Assembly (NCBI RefSeq): GCF_901000735.1
Contig: NC_081542.1
Location: 38,498,571-38,562,570 of the forward strand
Source: Corylus avellana
Taxonomy: Eukaryota > Streptophyta > Magnoliopsida > Fagales > Betulaceae
Length of the DNA stretch: 64,000 nucleotides
Direction: 5' to 3'
Of the stretch, positions 1 through 10,704 are shown piece after piece (the first letter of the stretch is position 1; every line of letters starts with the position of its first letter). Under the pieces are notes generated by a model, which worked only from the letters and a program-made list of their open reading frames with translations, searched no databases and was not told where the DNA came from. A program made the translations under genes and the position numbers.

Positions 1-968
1 AGGAACACTATTAGATGGGATGAATGTTGCAATAAAAGTTTTAAACTTGAAAGTAGAAGGGGCATTCAAGAGTTTTAATGCAGAGTGTGAAGTATTATGC
101 AATATTCGTCATCGAAATCTAATCAAAATCATAAGTGTTTGCAGTTGCATCGACTTCAAAGCCCTTATATTGGAATACATACCTAATGGAAACCTAGAGA
201 AGTGGTTGTATTCTCACAACCACTATTTGAGTATCTTACAAAGGCTAAATATAATGATCGACGTAGCATGGGCATTAGAATACCTTCATTATGGTTATTC
301 GACACCCATAGTTCATTGTGATTTGAAGCCCAACAATATCTTGTTGGACGAAGATATGGTTGCACATGTCACTGATTTTGGCATGGCCAAGCTCTTAGGT
401 GATGGAGACTCGATGAAGAGAACTATGACTCTCGCTACCATTGGTTATATGGCACCAGGTGAGATTTTAATTTTTATTGTACCTAAACACAAAATTATGG
501 TCTTTTTGTAGAATGTTGTTCTTAACATTTTACCCTTATTTTTTCTTATTTTTTTTTTTGTCACTGTTGTCAAGTATAAAGCATATTCTTTTGACAAATT
601 GTAATTTACTTGTAGAGTATGGATTGGAAGGAATTGTTTCTACAAGTGGTGATGTGTATAGCTATGGTATTGTAATGATGGAAACATTCACAAGAAAGAA
701 GCCCACAGATGATATGTTTGCTGGAGAAATGAGCTTGAAGCACTGGGTAGAGGATTTGTTACCTCTTTCAGAAATTGAAGTTGTGGATGCCAATTTGGGA
801 GGAACCGAAGGACATTCTGCTATGGATTGTATATCATCCATCATGCGATTAGCTTTGGATTGTTGTGCAGAGTCACCTGGACAGAGGATAGATATGAAAA
901 GTGTTTCAATCACACTCAACAAGATCAAATTGAAGTTTTTACAAGATGTTAGGAGGAGTCTAATGTGA
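1..968 (+). CDS. LRR-XII receptor-like kinase copy 0, 3' part of kinase domain (5' end outside window)
   Basis: This is the C-terminal half of a plasma-membrane receptor Ser/Thr kinase. Exon sequence is 1-458 (reading frame starts at base 2) and 616-968, separated by a GT-AG intron at 459-615 that splits the Glu codon of the APE motif (APG becomes APE after splicing). Visible motifs are the VAIKVL lysine, the non-RD catalytic loop HCDLKPNN, DFG (here DFGMAK, while the other copies have DFGTAK), MAPEYG and GDVYSYG. Non-RD kinases with the intron at this place are typical of LRR subfamily XII (FLS2, EFR, Xa21, At3g47570), many of which sense microbial patterns. The sequence is nearly identical to copy B. 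One extra G near the end (GTTAGGAGGAGT against GTTAGAGGAGTC in B) shifts the frame and replaces the usual ending RGV by RRSLM. The ligand is unknown. Confidence 0.9.
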
Positions 969-2464
969 CATCGTGGTGAAGTTTGTTTACACATCTTTCA
1001 TGTTTGTGCTTTTCTAAATAATCTAACAGCCATGGAACCGATGCATTTACAAAAGGTATATAAAGTTGATTATTGGTCTTCCTTATGAATTGTAATAAGA
1101 TCTAATTGAAAATAAGTGAAGCTCACTATCACAATGTCAGATTTGTGTTTTGTTTTAGTTTAAGATTTTTTGTTTCAATTAATGCTAGTTTCTCTGTGGA
1201 TGTATTGCTGTCTCATCTTACTTCAATTAAGTCCTGTTAACTTTCAAAGGAGGGTCTCTAGAGCCAGGTGCTTTTTAAGCTTGCAAGCTCTTTTAAGCCA
1301 CATCCTATATCATGCGAACTCTTATATGCTCCCTAGCTAGGTGAACTTTGTTCTTAATTGCTTAGTATGCTAAATTTTTAATGTTGTTATGTCATCCAAT
1401 TTTTTATTTTTTATTTTTGTCAATGCATATATTAATCGTATAATAGTTCAGAAGCAGCTTTCACTTCAATATGCCTAATTATTATTCACCAGTCCATTTC
1501 TAATTCATCCAAATCCAACACTGATTTTCATAGCTCTCCTTAATGGCGGAGTAGCTCCGCCATATAAGGATTGAGATTTTGTGCAATGCTTAGATATTCC
1601 ATCATTTGGATCATTTGTTTAAGATGAATGTCCCAGATGGAGACCAAAAAAAAAAACAAGGGTTGCTTTCAGTGCAAGCAGTGGTTGTTGAGGTGGCCAA
1701 ATCACATTTGTGGTAAAAAAGGTTCAAATATCCCCAAACTGGCCATTGGGTCGACTGAATTACCCTCTTTGGCTAAAAGGAGTGGTTCAACTACCCAACA
1801 GCCACTCTAGCAATGCAAGCCATCCGATAGTTGGTTGGACTTATAGGCCGTCGGACTGTCAGGCCATTGAGCCTGGGATCTGTAAATTCTAGTAAAGTAT
1901 GAAACCTTCATTGAACTGGCCGGCACTGTCCAAATAAAAAGGTTTCCCAATTATGCTTCCTAGGTATTTTATTCTGTTGGGCGTTCACAAGACAAGTGGC
2001 ACATTGTAACATTTCACCCAAACTGGGATACTTGCAAAGCTGCTGTTAGAAAGATGCATGCCAGGTTGTCATTTCCTAAGAACCATGAGCTTCCCGGCTA
2101 TATGGGAACTGGTAAGGAGCATTTCCTAGAATGGTAAGACAAGTTTCCTCATTCCTCTTCTTGAAAGTGTAAAAACCATTCTCTAGAAGCATGTTACTTC
2201 CAATTCTTGAATGCCCAATATTCTTTCACTAAGTGGAAATGAAGTGTTTTATCCATAAAGTATCCCACCAAAGCATTCTTCCATTGGCTATATATGCCCC
2301 TTGGAAATGAAGTGTTTTTCTTACTCTCTTCATTTTCAGTATAACTCTCACTCTCTTCACCCAAATCAATCCGACCTCCAGCCAAGCGCCTCACAACCTA
2401 TACCTTGGGGTCGCCTTCAGCTCCATCGCCCACTTCTCCGCCGACCTCGGACCTCCAACCAACT
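969..2464. other. 3' flank of copy 0, duplicated downstream of copy B
   Basis: No complete gene is visible. The stretch is collinear with 16557-17813 behind copy B, apart from indels, so it was duplicated together with the receptor gene. Three contents stand out. Bases 1085-1500 resemble intron sequence of the O-fucosyltransferase gene at 31.3-33.5 kb. Bases about 1825-1880 resemble an old LTR-like repeat also seen near 17.1 kb and 44.05 kb. Bases 2340-2464 keep a short reading frame shared with 17695-17813 and are cut by the gap that follows. Confidence 0.7.
1085..1500 (+). repeat. Fragments similar to O-fucosyltransferase introns
   Basis: Segment 1085-1210 matches about 31325-31465 (shared string TTTCAATTAATGCTAGTTTC). 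Segment 1214-1270 matches about 31915-31970 (shared CCTGTTAACTTT followed by an AGGGCCAAGTGCTT-like stretch). Segment 1330-1500 matches about 33300-33475 (shared strings GTGAACTTTGTTCTTAATTG and GTTCAGAAGCAGCTTTCACT). The order is kept, but exons 5-7 of that gene, which lie between the matching segments, are absent here. The copy behind gene B keeps only the first part (16680-16740). Confidence 0.75.
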
Positions 2465-2564
2465 NNNNNNNNNNNNNNNNNNNNNNNNNNNNNNNNNNNN
2501 NNNNNNNNNNNNNNNNNNNNNNNNNNNNNNNNNNNNNNNNNNNNNNNNNNNNNNNNNNNNNNNN
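2465..2564. other. Assembly gap of 100 N
   Basis: The run is exactly 100 N, the conventional size for a gap of unknown length. The last exon of receptor copy A, about 350 bp, would be expected next to it and is not seen anywhere in the window. Confidence 0.97.
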
Positions 2565-2693
2565 ATATGCTTTTATACAAAAAAATGCCATTCTGTATTC
2601 TCTTCTTAACTATTTGAGTAAGATGTTAAAGAACAACATTCTACAAAAAGACCATAATTTTGTGTCTAGGTACAATAAAAATTAAAAACTCAC

Positions 2694-5600
2694 CTGGTGC
2701 CATATAACCAATGGTAGCGAGAGTCATAGTTCTCTTCATCAAGTTTCCATCGCCTAAGAGCTTGGCCGTGCCAAAATCAGTGACATGTGCAACCATATCT
2801 TCATCCAACAAGATATTGTTAGGCTTCAAATCACAATGAACAATGGGTGTCAAATAACCATAATGAAGGTATTCTAATGCCCACGCTACGTCGATCATTA
2901 TATTTAGCCTTTGTAAGATACTCAAATAGTGGTTGTGAGAATACAACCACTTATCTAGGTTTCCATTAGGTATGTATTCCAATATAAGGGCTTTGAAGTC
3001 GACGCAACTGCAAACACTTATGATTTTGATTAGATTTCGATGACGAATATTACATAGTACTTCACACTCTGCATCAAAACTCTTGAACGCCCCTTCTACT
3101 TTCAAGTTTAAAACTTTTATTGCAACATTCATCCCATCTGACAGCGTTCCTTTGTATACGGACCCAAAACTCCCTTCACCAACTAAGTTGTTTGAATTGA
3201 ATCCTTTTGTTGCTTGTAGAAGTTCTTGGTGAGAAATTCTTCTCCATGTTGTTGCAAGTAACGACTCTTCCTCAACTGGGAATTTGACATTCCTTTTTTG
3301 ACATCTTATCCAAGCTAATAAAAAGGCCACTACAAGTATTGTTACCCCAATTGCCAATAATACATACTTTAGTGCACGCATTGTTGTAGCCTTTTTTGGT
3401 CGAGGAGCACCTTCTTTACATGGGGGAACTTGCAGTCTGGGAGCACCGCAAAGTGCCTTGTTTGACATAAATGATGCAGCCGAGAAGTTTACAAATGGCC
3501 CTCCTGAAGGAATTTCTCCTTGTAGTATGTTAAAAGACACGTTCAAATATTTGAGATATTGAAGTACTTCTAAGGACTTTGGAATCTCTCCAGTTAAATT
3601 ATTACTCGAAAGATCCAAGAACTCCAAGCTTACTAATTCACCAAATGATTCAGGAATTGAGCCTTCTAATCGATTGTTTGCAAAGGAGAGGTGAACTATA
3701 TCCTTAAGGCCATTAATTGTTCTTGGAATACCACCTGACAACTGATTTCTTGAGAAATCCAATTTTATCAAGACCTTCATATTTTCGATATTCATTGATG
3801 TGAGAAAGCCACTTAGAGAATTTGATGCCAGGTTGACCTCCAAGAGGTATGTTAGACTCCACAAGCTCATGTGAACAATAGAAGTTAATCGGTTGAAGCC
3901 TAAGTCGAGATGTCTTAGAGAAGTTAGATTATCCATGCATGTAGGAATATGTCCTGAAAGCTCATTACCAGTTAAGTTTAATTCAACCAAGCTCTCTAAA
4001 CGACAAAGATCAGATGGGATGGGACCTTCTAGTCTATTACTTTGAAGGAACAAACCTTCAAGCATGTGCAACCTTCCCACTGTAGTTGGAATTGGTCCAG
4101 CCAATTCATTTGTTCGTAGGTTCAAAGCTATCAAGCTACTTAAATTGCCAATATCACTAGGAATGCTGCCCTTAATATTGCAATTAAACATCGAAAATCT
4201 TCGAAGAGAAGTAGAGAGATTTCCAACGGAACTAGGCATGTTGTCATTCAGTGGATTGTCTGATAAAATTAATGCTTTGAGATATATGCAATTCGACAAA
4301 GAAGAGATCAAAAAGCTCAATTCTAGAGATCCGACAGTCAAATTATTTTCTCCTATGTTAAGTCTCTCGAGGAGCCTTAAATTCCCAAGTGATTTAGGAA
4401 TTAAGCCTGAGAATGAGTTTTGAACCAATTCTACGTCAGTGAGTTGTGAAACATTGGAAATAGAGCTGGGAACTGTTCCACTCAATTTATTTCCCCCAAG
4501 AAACAGCTCTCGAAGATTTGGAAGGAAGAGGTCTATATTTGATGGAAGATGGCCTGAGAGGTTATTCAAAGTTATTGCAATGACTTGTAGTGTAGAGATA
4601 TTGAAGATTTCAAATGGAATTGGGCCAGTAAAGTTGTTGTTCTCGATATTGAAAAGCTCTAGGTCTTGTAAATTACCAATTTCACTTGGAATTTCACCTG
4701 TCACAATATGAACAATTATGTATTATTATTCAGAAAAATAATGTGTTTTTAATGAATTGTACACAAGTTTGTCTACTAGTTTCTAGGAATGTTGTGTGTG
4801 TGTCTTTTTTTTTTTTTTTTTTTTTTTGACTTGTCCACACAAGGGAAAGGGGAAGGGGGAGAGGGGATTCGAAATAGTGACCTCCACTTCATTAGACGTG
4901 GTCCACAGTCGATTAAGCTATCCCTTTGAGACAAATGTTATGTGTTTTATAGCATGCATGTGAGAAGCACATGTTTTTTAATAGAATGTGTTTCTCACAT
5001 ACTTTTTTAATAGCATTAATTGGAAAGCATGTGTTTCTCACATGGTTAAATGACATGTTATTCTTAGAGACTGGTTTGTCAAAGTTTCCTACAAACTGTT
5101 TGTGTCAGAATTGTATATACAAGTGAGTAGACTGTAAAAGTTAATCAATACTTCAAAGAGCTAATTCTACATACAAGTGAGAAAGCAAAATGTATTGCAT
5201 CAAACACAAAACTCCATATAATTAACTAAAACAAGATTAAACATACCTTGAAAGTTGTTGTTGCTAAGAGAAAAATTTACAAGCATGGTCAAGTTTCCAA
5301 TTTCTGGAGATACTCTTCCTGTAAAATTATTAACCCCCAAGAATAAAGCCTGCAGTTGTTTGCATTTGAACAAAGCGGATGGGAGTTTGCCATAGAACTT
5401 ATTGTAAGACAAGCGAAGCCACTGTAAGTTGGGAAGATGATCAAACATGTCCATTGAGAGTCCACCAGAAAACATATTAAATTTGAGGTCCATGACTTGC
5501 AGTGAAGGCATGTTGAAGATAATGGAGGGCAACGGACCTGAAAGCATGTTTTCTTTAAGATAAATTCCTTGCAAGGTCGATATGTTGAACAGGGAGGAAG

Positions 5601-6231
5601 ATACGAAGCCTGAAAGCTGGTTATATCCGAGATCAATTATTTCCAACGAAGATATGTTGGATAAAGATGGTGGGATAGTACCATTGAAACCATTACCATG
5701 TAGAAACAAATATTGAAGTTTGGATAACGACCCCATCCATGATGGGATTTCTCCATTGATGTCATTGAATCCAAAGTCCAATAGTTTCAACCTGTAAAGT
5801 CGAGCCAGCTCGTTGGGTATAGAGCCATGAAAGCTGTTGTTTGTGACACTTAGTTTAACAAGAAATGAAAGATTTCCCATAAGTGGAGGAATGGTGCCAG
5901 CAAGGCCCATATAAGAAAGGTTCAAAGCTGTGACTCGGTGATGTTTAGAACCACAGGTGATACCAATCCAATTACAAACAGAGGTATTAATAGACCAATT
6001 GCTTGTCAAAATATTGTGAGGATCATAAGAAATACTACCTTTTAAGGCAAAAAGGGCTGATTGATCTGTGGTAATGTTGGGAACCGTTGCAGTAGCTAAA
6101 CTAACCAAAAACACCATCACAAAAGGGAGGAACAGGAAAAGAGTTCTATCCATGCATGGTGGACGCATGTTGGTTGAGGTACTTGGGTTAAGTGTGGTAC
6201 TCAACAACGGACAGGTGAGACCGACGTACAT
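2694..6231 (-). CDS. LRR-XII receptor-like kinase copy A, terminal kinase exon missing
   Basis: Exon 1 is 6231-5247 (985 nt) and exon 2 is 4697-2694 (2004 nt), with GT-AG junctions at the same places as in copies B and C. Start candidates are the ATG at 6231 and in-frame ATGs at 6168 and 6153; the last two sit directly before the hydrophobic signal peptide (MDRTLFLFLPFVMVFLV). Next come the LRR N-cap with its SVCNWIGITC cysteine pair, some two dozen LRRs, a transmembrane helix (VLLAIGVTILVVAFLLAW) and a non-RD kinase (GEGSFG, AIKVL, HCDLKPNN, DFGTAK) ending at GYMAP. Exon 3, which would supply APE to the end of the kinase, should follow near 2565 but runs into a gap. Intron 1 contains a SINE at 4804-4932. 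Copy A is closest to C in exon 2 and in both introns. Probable role: cell-surface receptor, ligand unknown. Confidence 0.88.
4804..4932 (-). mobile_element. tRNA-derived SINE in intron 1 of copy A
   Basis: Read on the minus strand, the element starts near GTCTCAAAGG and has an A-box-like stretch (TAGCT...ATCGAC) and a B-box-like stretch (TTCGAATCCCC). It ends in a run of more than 20 A after TGTGGACAAGTC. It matches the elements at 23531 and 59489 and occupies the same intron position as the 23531 copy. This is too degenerate and short to be a working tRNA gene. Confidence 0.8.
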
Positions 6232-7312
6232 GGAGATGGCAGTATCCGCAAAGATTAAGAGGAAAAAAGATGGTGATTTTGGGAAAAAGGAAGGTGAGTG
6301 AGTGAGTGAGTGGTAGACGTTGAAGTCAATTTATGGGAGAGGAATATAAATAAATAAAAATCGTTGACGAAGACCATTTTCCCCGGTCCCACCTAAGAGC
6401 ATTTACAATTGACTCCTCAAATAAAAATTATATTTGACGAGAAAAAGTCATTTTATTAAATTTAGAATACTATTTTTAAAATGAGTCAAATATCAAATTT
6501 TTTATACATTTCTCTATTTTAGTTAAATATTATTATTTTATTAATTTTAAACCAATAAGATAAGAGTAAAAAATAAACTTTAAAAATTATATAATTTTAG
6601 CTTTTTGGCTCTTTGAATGACGAGAGTTAAATATAAATAAGCTATTGTGATAGGTTGCGTGGGTCAATAAAAAAAGACGCAAGGTTCATCAAAAATTGAA
6701 AATGGTGCAAAAGTGGTCCCTCACGCGACCCCTCCATGAAAGAATATGAAGAAGGCACCAAGTTAGGCCAAGTCCTACTTGAACATTCAAAGCCACTAAA
6801 CCCAAAGACTTTGAAATCAGAAATAAGGGGGCATAGGATAGGATAGCAATTCCGCGTAGCCAATGGAAGAATATTGCTTTGGTGGGATAGTTTATGGATA
6901 AGGCACTTCAAGAATTGAAAAAAAAAAAAAACAAATCCCCTCCACTGCAAAATAATTTTTTCTCTTAAATAGTAATGTGGTAAACCTTTGTCTTTCAATT
7001 GAACTTTCTCCTTATGAACAAATTTTTTAAGAAATATTTTTATTACACTCACATAAATAAAGAAGTGTACTAAAAAAGTATGAGATTGTTGATACCTTAT
7101 TCCAGTTGAACAAAAGAATGTTAATAGGATTTTTTTTTTTTTTTTTTTGAATTTTTTGAAAATCTGTCATTCTTTTAGAAAATAACCTACTACTAATCAA
7201 CATAGTGTAAACTAAAAGATCGGCATACCTCGTATCAAAAATAACAATTCAAAACTTTTTCTCTCACTATCATTTTCCTGAATTCAATGTAAAATTTACA
7301 AAAGAAAAAATA
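6232..7312 (-). promoter_or_regulatory. Upstream region of copy A
   Basis: This is the promoter and 5' region of copy A, conserved upstream of copies B (about 11826-12689) and C (about 21031-22233). An AT-rich TTTATTTATATT box lies about 110 bp before the first ATG and is a plausible TATA element. Repeated GAGT units (6297-6311) precede the start. The stretch beginning near 6395 (AAGAGCATTTACAATTGACT) recurs in several places in the cluster and may be an old MITE end. No separate gene is seen. Confidence 0.5.
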
Positions 7313-8022
7313 GGGTAAATATCTTATAAATTCATGAGTCAACACATGAAAACAGAAAACTCCCTAAACTTTATTTTTTTTGAATATTTACTCCTTAAGT
7401 CAATCGAAAAGTCGAATTAACCCTTACCGTTACATTTTCCTCTAAACGTTTAACGTCCATCAATCCCAACTAAATGCACCATTTTGCCATGTCAGCTTTT
7501 TTTCACCTCACTTTAAAATNNNNNNNNNNNNNNNNNNNNNNNNNNNNNNNNNNNNNNNNNNNNNNNNNNNNNNNNNNNNNNNNNNNNNNAAAAAACAATT
7601 GAAGGGGTGGCCAACAGTGGTGCGACCACCCCTAGGGGGTTAGGGGTGGCTTTCCGGCCACCCCAACACCATGCGGCCAGCCCGTTGGGCGGTTTGCCCC
7701 TAACCCCCTGGGGTGGCTGCAGCCAAGGTTAGTTTGGGGGTGGCCAGGGTTGGCAGCCCCACCCCTGGCCACCCCTTCAATTTTTTTTTTTTTTTTTAGA
7801 TTTAATTTTTAAATTAAATTAATACAAAATTAATATTTTAAAGTACGGTGAAAAAAAGCTGGCATGACAAAACGGTTCATTTAGTTGGGACTGATGGACG
7901 TTAAACATTTGGGAAAAAATGTAACGGTAAGAGTTAATTGGCCTTTTCGATTGACCTAGAGAGTAAAAATTCGAGGAAAAAAAAATTACGTGTTAACTCG
8001 GGAATTTATAAGATATTTACCC
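7313..8022. mobile_element. Long-TIR MULE-type MITE with a GGGTGGCC-rich core (contains a 70-N gap)
   Basis: The two ends are inverted copies of about 200 bp, beginning GGGTAAATATCTTATAAATT and ending with its complement. The core is GC-rich with repeated GGGGTGGCC/GGCCACCCC strings. The flanks GAAAAAATA (7304-7312) and AAAAAAATA (8023-8031) look like a 9-bp target duplication with one mismatch, as Mutator-like elements make. A related copy sits at 20370-21030 and a half copy at 11427-11825. No transposase is encoded. Bases 7520-7589 are N. Confidence 0.75.
7520..7589. other. Assembly gap of 70 N
   Basis: The gap falls inside the long-TIR element, where the inverted arms and GC-rich core would make assembly hard. 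Confidence 0.97.
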
Positions 8023-8079
8023 AAAAAAATAAATAATTTGATTAAGAAATAATATATAAATTAGAACAAAAGATGGAAA

Positions 8080-8266
8080 NNNNNNNNNNNNNNNNNNNNN
8101 NNNNNNNNNNNNNNNNNNNNNNNNNNNNNNNNNNNNNNNNNNNNNNNNNNNNNNNNNNNNNNNNNNNNNNNNNNNNNNNNNNNNNNNNNNNNNNNNNNNN
8201 NNNNNNNNNNNNNNNNNNNNNNNNNNNNNNNNNNNNNNNNNNNNNNNNNNNNNNNNNNNNNNNNNN
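8080..8266. other. Assembly gap of 187 N
   Basis: The gap lies just beyond the long-TIR element. The matching stretch in the C unit (about 20295-20335) is much shorter and continuous, so this gap estimate may be too long or may hide an insertion. Confidence 0.97.
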
Positions 8267-8337
8267 GAAATGGAAGAACAAAATCTCATATAATAAAGAT
8301 TAAAAATGGAAAAATAGAAATACTAATATAATAGAAA

Positions 8338-8521
8338 GGAAAATGCTAGGTGTTCTTTTAGTGTTATTCTGGTGTCCTCCCAACTGTGATGTGGCTTTTA
8401 AAATCAACACTAGATTAAAAGTCAATAATGATAATCTCAAATTCAACGATAATTTTAAAAGTCACATCACAGTTAAGAGGACATCAGGAGAACACTAGAA
8501 GAACACCTAGGATTTTCCTAG
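8338..8521. mobile_element. Fold-back MITE of about 184 bp, present only in the A unit
   Basis: The arms GGAAAATGCTAGGTGTTCTT and, inverted, AGAACACCTAGGATTTTCC form a long stem with the inner string GTGATGTGGCTTTTAAAAT. The flanks TAGAAA (8332-8337 and 8522-8527) look like a target duplication. The matching place in the C unit (near 20250) reads straight through without the element. Related elements are at 28286-28440 and 60883-61037. Confidence 0.75.
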
Positions 8522-8606
8522 TAGAAAATAACTTCTTCTTTTTTGTGGTATACTTATCCCACTTCCATTGAAATCTTGATACCCAATGTTGTACGTAAAC
8601 AATGTG

Positions 8607-8611
<5 letters not shown>

Positions 8612-8653
<42 letters not shown>
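8612..8653. repeat. (TA)n microsatellite
   Basis: About 21 TA units. No such tract is seen at the matching position of the C unit. Confidence 0.95.
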
Positions 8654-8658
<5 letters not shown>

Positions 8659-8754
8659 ATTAAACAACAACATAAACTAAAAAAATAATCATATCTCGTA
8701 CCAAAAACAACATTAAGAGTAAAAGAGATACAAGTATCTTATTAGAAAAAGATA

Positions 8755-9117
8755 GGAAAAATTTCATAAAGGCCCCATGAACTTCTATGCATTTTGACAT
8801 AACACCCAAAATTCAAAAATTCTCAATTTTACTCCTTAAACTTCTAATTTGATGCAATCTATCCCCTCCATTAGGATTTGACTTTAAATCCTAACGAAGA
8901 CTATGAAAAATATTAAAACACCCTCAAATTTTCATTTCCTAAAAAAAATATAATAAAATTGGGTCACATGTCAACAGACCCACAAAGAGGTCAAAACCAG
9001 ACCCCATCGTGGGTCTGGTCGTGACCCATGTTGGGTCACAAGTCATGGGTTATGGGTGACCCATGGCAAGGTCACTTTTTTTTATTTTTTGAAATTAATT
9101 AATTTAATTACAAGTAA
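8755..9117 (-). repeat. One arm and GGGTC-rich core of an old fold-back element
   Basis: Bases 8755-8960 match 19790-19985 of the C unit in reverse complement. They continue into a cluster of GGGTC/GACCC strings at 8965-9080. Only one arm is present, so the element is truncated. It directly follows the broken end of the receptor pseudogene, in both this unit and the C unit. Confidence 0.55.
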
Positions 9118-9200
9118 AAGCTCTTGAATTCCCCTTCTACTTACAAGTTTAAAACTTCAATTGCTGCATTCGTCCCATTTGATAGTATTCCTTTATATAC

Positions 9201-9535
9201 TGAAGAAATTAGTAGGTCTAACTCATCTCATAAAACAAGTTCTATAGGGAGAGGGTTACTCATTCCTTATAAGCATGCCCAAGGTCTTATCCATAGGCAA
9301 GGTGAGATTATTAATCAACACCATCCCTCACGTGCAAGCCAGTATTTTTTTTTTCAGTCCTTATCACAGGGTAAGTAGTGTAGACCTCATTTGTCTTATG
9401 GTAGGCTTTGGTACCATGAAGAAATTCGTGGGCCTAACTCATCCCATAAAACCAATTCAATAAGAAAGGGTTGTCCATTCCTTATAAACATGTCCAAGAT
9501 CTTGTCCACATGCAATGTGGGATTATTCCTCGACA
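9201..9535 (-). mobile_element. TRIM retroelement (335 bp) inside the receptor pseudogene
   Basis: LTR 1 is 9535-9417 and LTR 2 is 9320-9201, each starting TG and ending CA. The primer-binding site TGGTACCAAAGC follows LTR 1 and resembles the initiator tRNA-Met site TGGTATCAGAGC. A purine tract (GTGAGGGATGG) precedes LTR 2. The target duplication TATAC (plus strand) flanks it at 9196-9200 and 9536-9540. It has no coding capacity, as is normal for TRIMs. Confidence 0.88.
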
Positions 9536-10066
9536 TATACTGACCCAAAACTCCACCAACTAAGTTGTTAACATTGAATCCTTTTGTTGCTTGTAGAAGT
9601 TCTTGGTGAGAAATTCTTCTCCATGTTGTTGCAAGTAACGACTCTTCCTCAACTGGAAATCCGACATTCCTTTTTTGAGATCTTATCCAATTAGCTAATA
9701 CAAAGGCCACTACAAGTATTATTAACCCAATTGCCAATACTACATACTTTAGTACACGCATTGTTGTAGCATTTTTTGGTTGAGAAGCACCATTTTTACA
9801 TGGGGGAACTTGCAGTCTGGGAACACCGCAAATTGCCTTGTTTGACATAAATGATGCAGCCAAGAAGTTTACAAATGGTCCTCCTGAAGGAATTTTCACC
9901 TTGTAGTATGTTAAAAGACACGTTCAAATATTTAAGATACTGAAGTACTTCTAATAACTTTGGAATCTCTCTAGCTAAATTCTTACTTGAAAGATCAAAG
10001 AACTCCAAGAGGTATGTTAGACTCCACAAGCTCATGGGAATAGTAGAAGTCAATTGGTTGAAGCCT

Positions 10067-10468
10067 AAGTCAAGATGTCTAAAAGAAGTTTGACATATTC
10101 CTACTTCTAAGAACTTTCAGAAATCCAATTTTTTCAAGACCTTCATATTTTCCATATTCTTTGATGTGAGGAAGCCACTTAGAGAATTTGATGACAGGTT
10201 GACCTCCAAGAGGTATGTTAGACTCCACAAGCTCATGGGAACGGTAGAAGTTAATTGGTTGAAGCCTAAGTCAAGATGTCTTAGAGAAGTTTAACATATT
10301 CCTACTTCTAAGAACTTTCTGAAATCCAATTTTTTCAAGACCTTCATATTTTCCATATTCTTTGATGTGAGGAAGCCACTTAGAGAATTTGATGACAAGT
10401 TGACCTCCAAGAGGTATGTTAGACTCCACAAGCTCATGGGAACAGTAGAAGTTAATTGGTTGAAGCCT
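10067..10468 (-). repeat. Two tandem 201-bp copies of an LRR segment
   Basis: AAGCCTAA and CAAGATGTCT recur with a spacing of exactly 201 bp. A partial third unit lies at 10007-10066. The duplication is confined to the pseudogene beside copy A. Confidence 0.85.
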
Positions 10469-10470
10469 AA

Positions 10471-10704
10471 AGGTCTGTTTGGGATTGCGTTTCAGGGGCC
10501 TAAAAATGCTTTTAACACTCAAAAAGTCTATTTGAAAAAAAAAATATTTGTTTGGTAAAAAAATTATAAGCGCTTTTAAGGGTCCAAAATAGCCTAAAAT
10601 TTGCCAAAAAGCATTTTTGACAAAAGCTTAAAAATGAAGCTTTTGCTCAAAAGTTCTTTTTGACTTAAAAGCTCTATTTATCAAACGCAATCCCAAACAG
10701 GCTC
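10471..10704. mobile_element. Tourist/Harbinger-like MITE (234 bp)
   Basis: Terminal inverted repeats are AGGTCTGTTTGGGATTGCG and GAGCCTGTTTGGGATTGCG (right end read inverted). The 3-bp target duplication TAA is at 10468-10470 and 10705-10707. Removing the element restores the string GCCTAAGTCAAGATG seen in intact copies. A decayed relative is at 26741-26934. Confidence 0.88.

Noticed and set aside
2301..2617. Open frames running through N
   Set aside because: Frames that cross the gaps (also at 8017-8303 and 11297-11598) only look open because N codes for nothing known.
7600..7790. CpG island or gene in the GC-rich core upstream of copy A
   Set aside because: The GC richness comes from repeated GGGTGGCC strings of the long-TIR element and carries no coding signal.
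10067..10468. CRISPR-like direct repeats
   Set aside because: The direct repeats are 201-bp LRR coding segments in a plant pseudogene, without short repeats and spacers.
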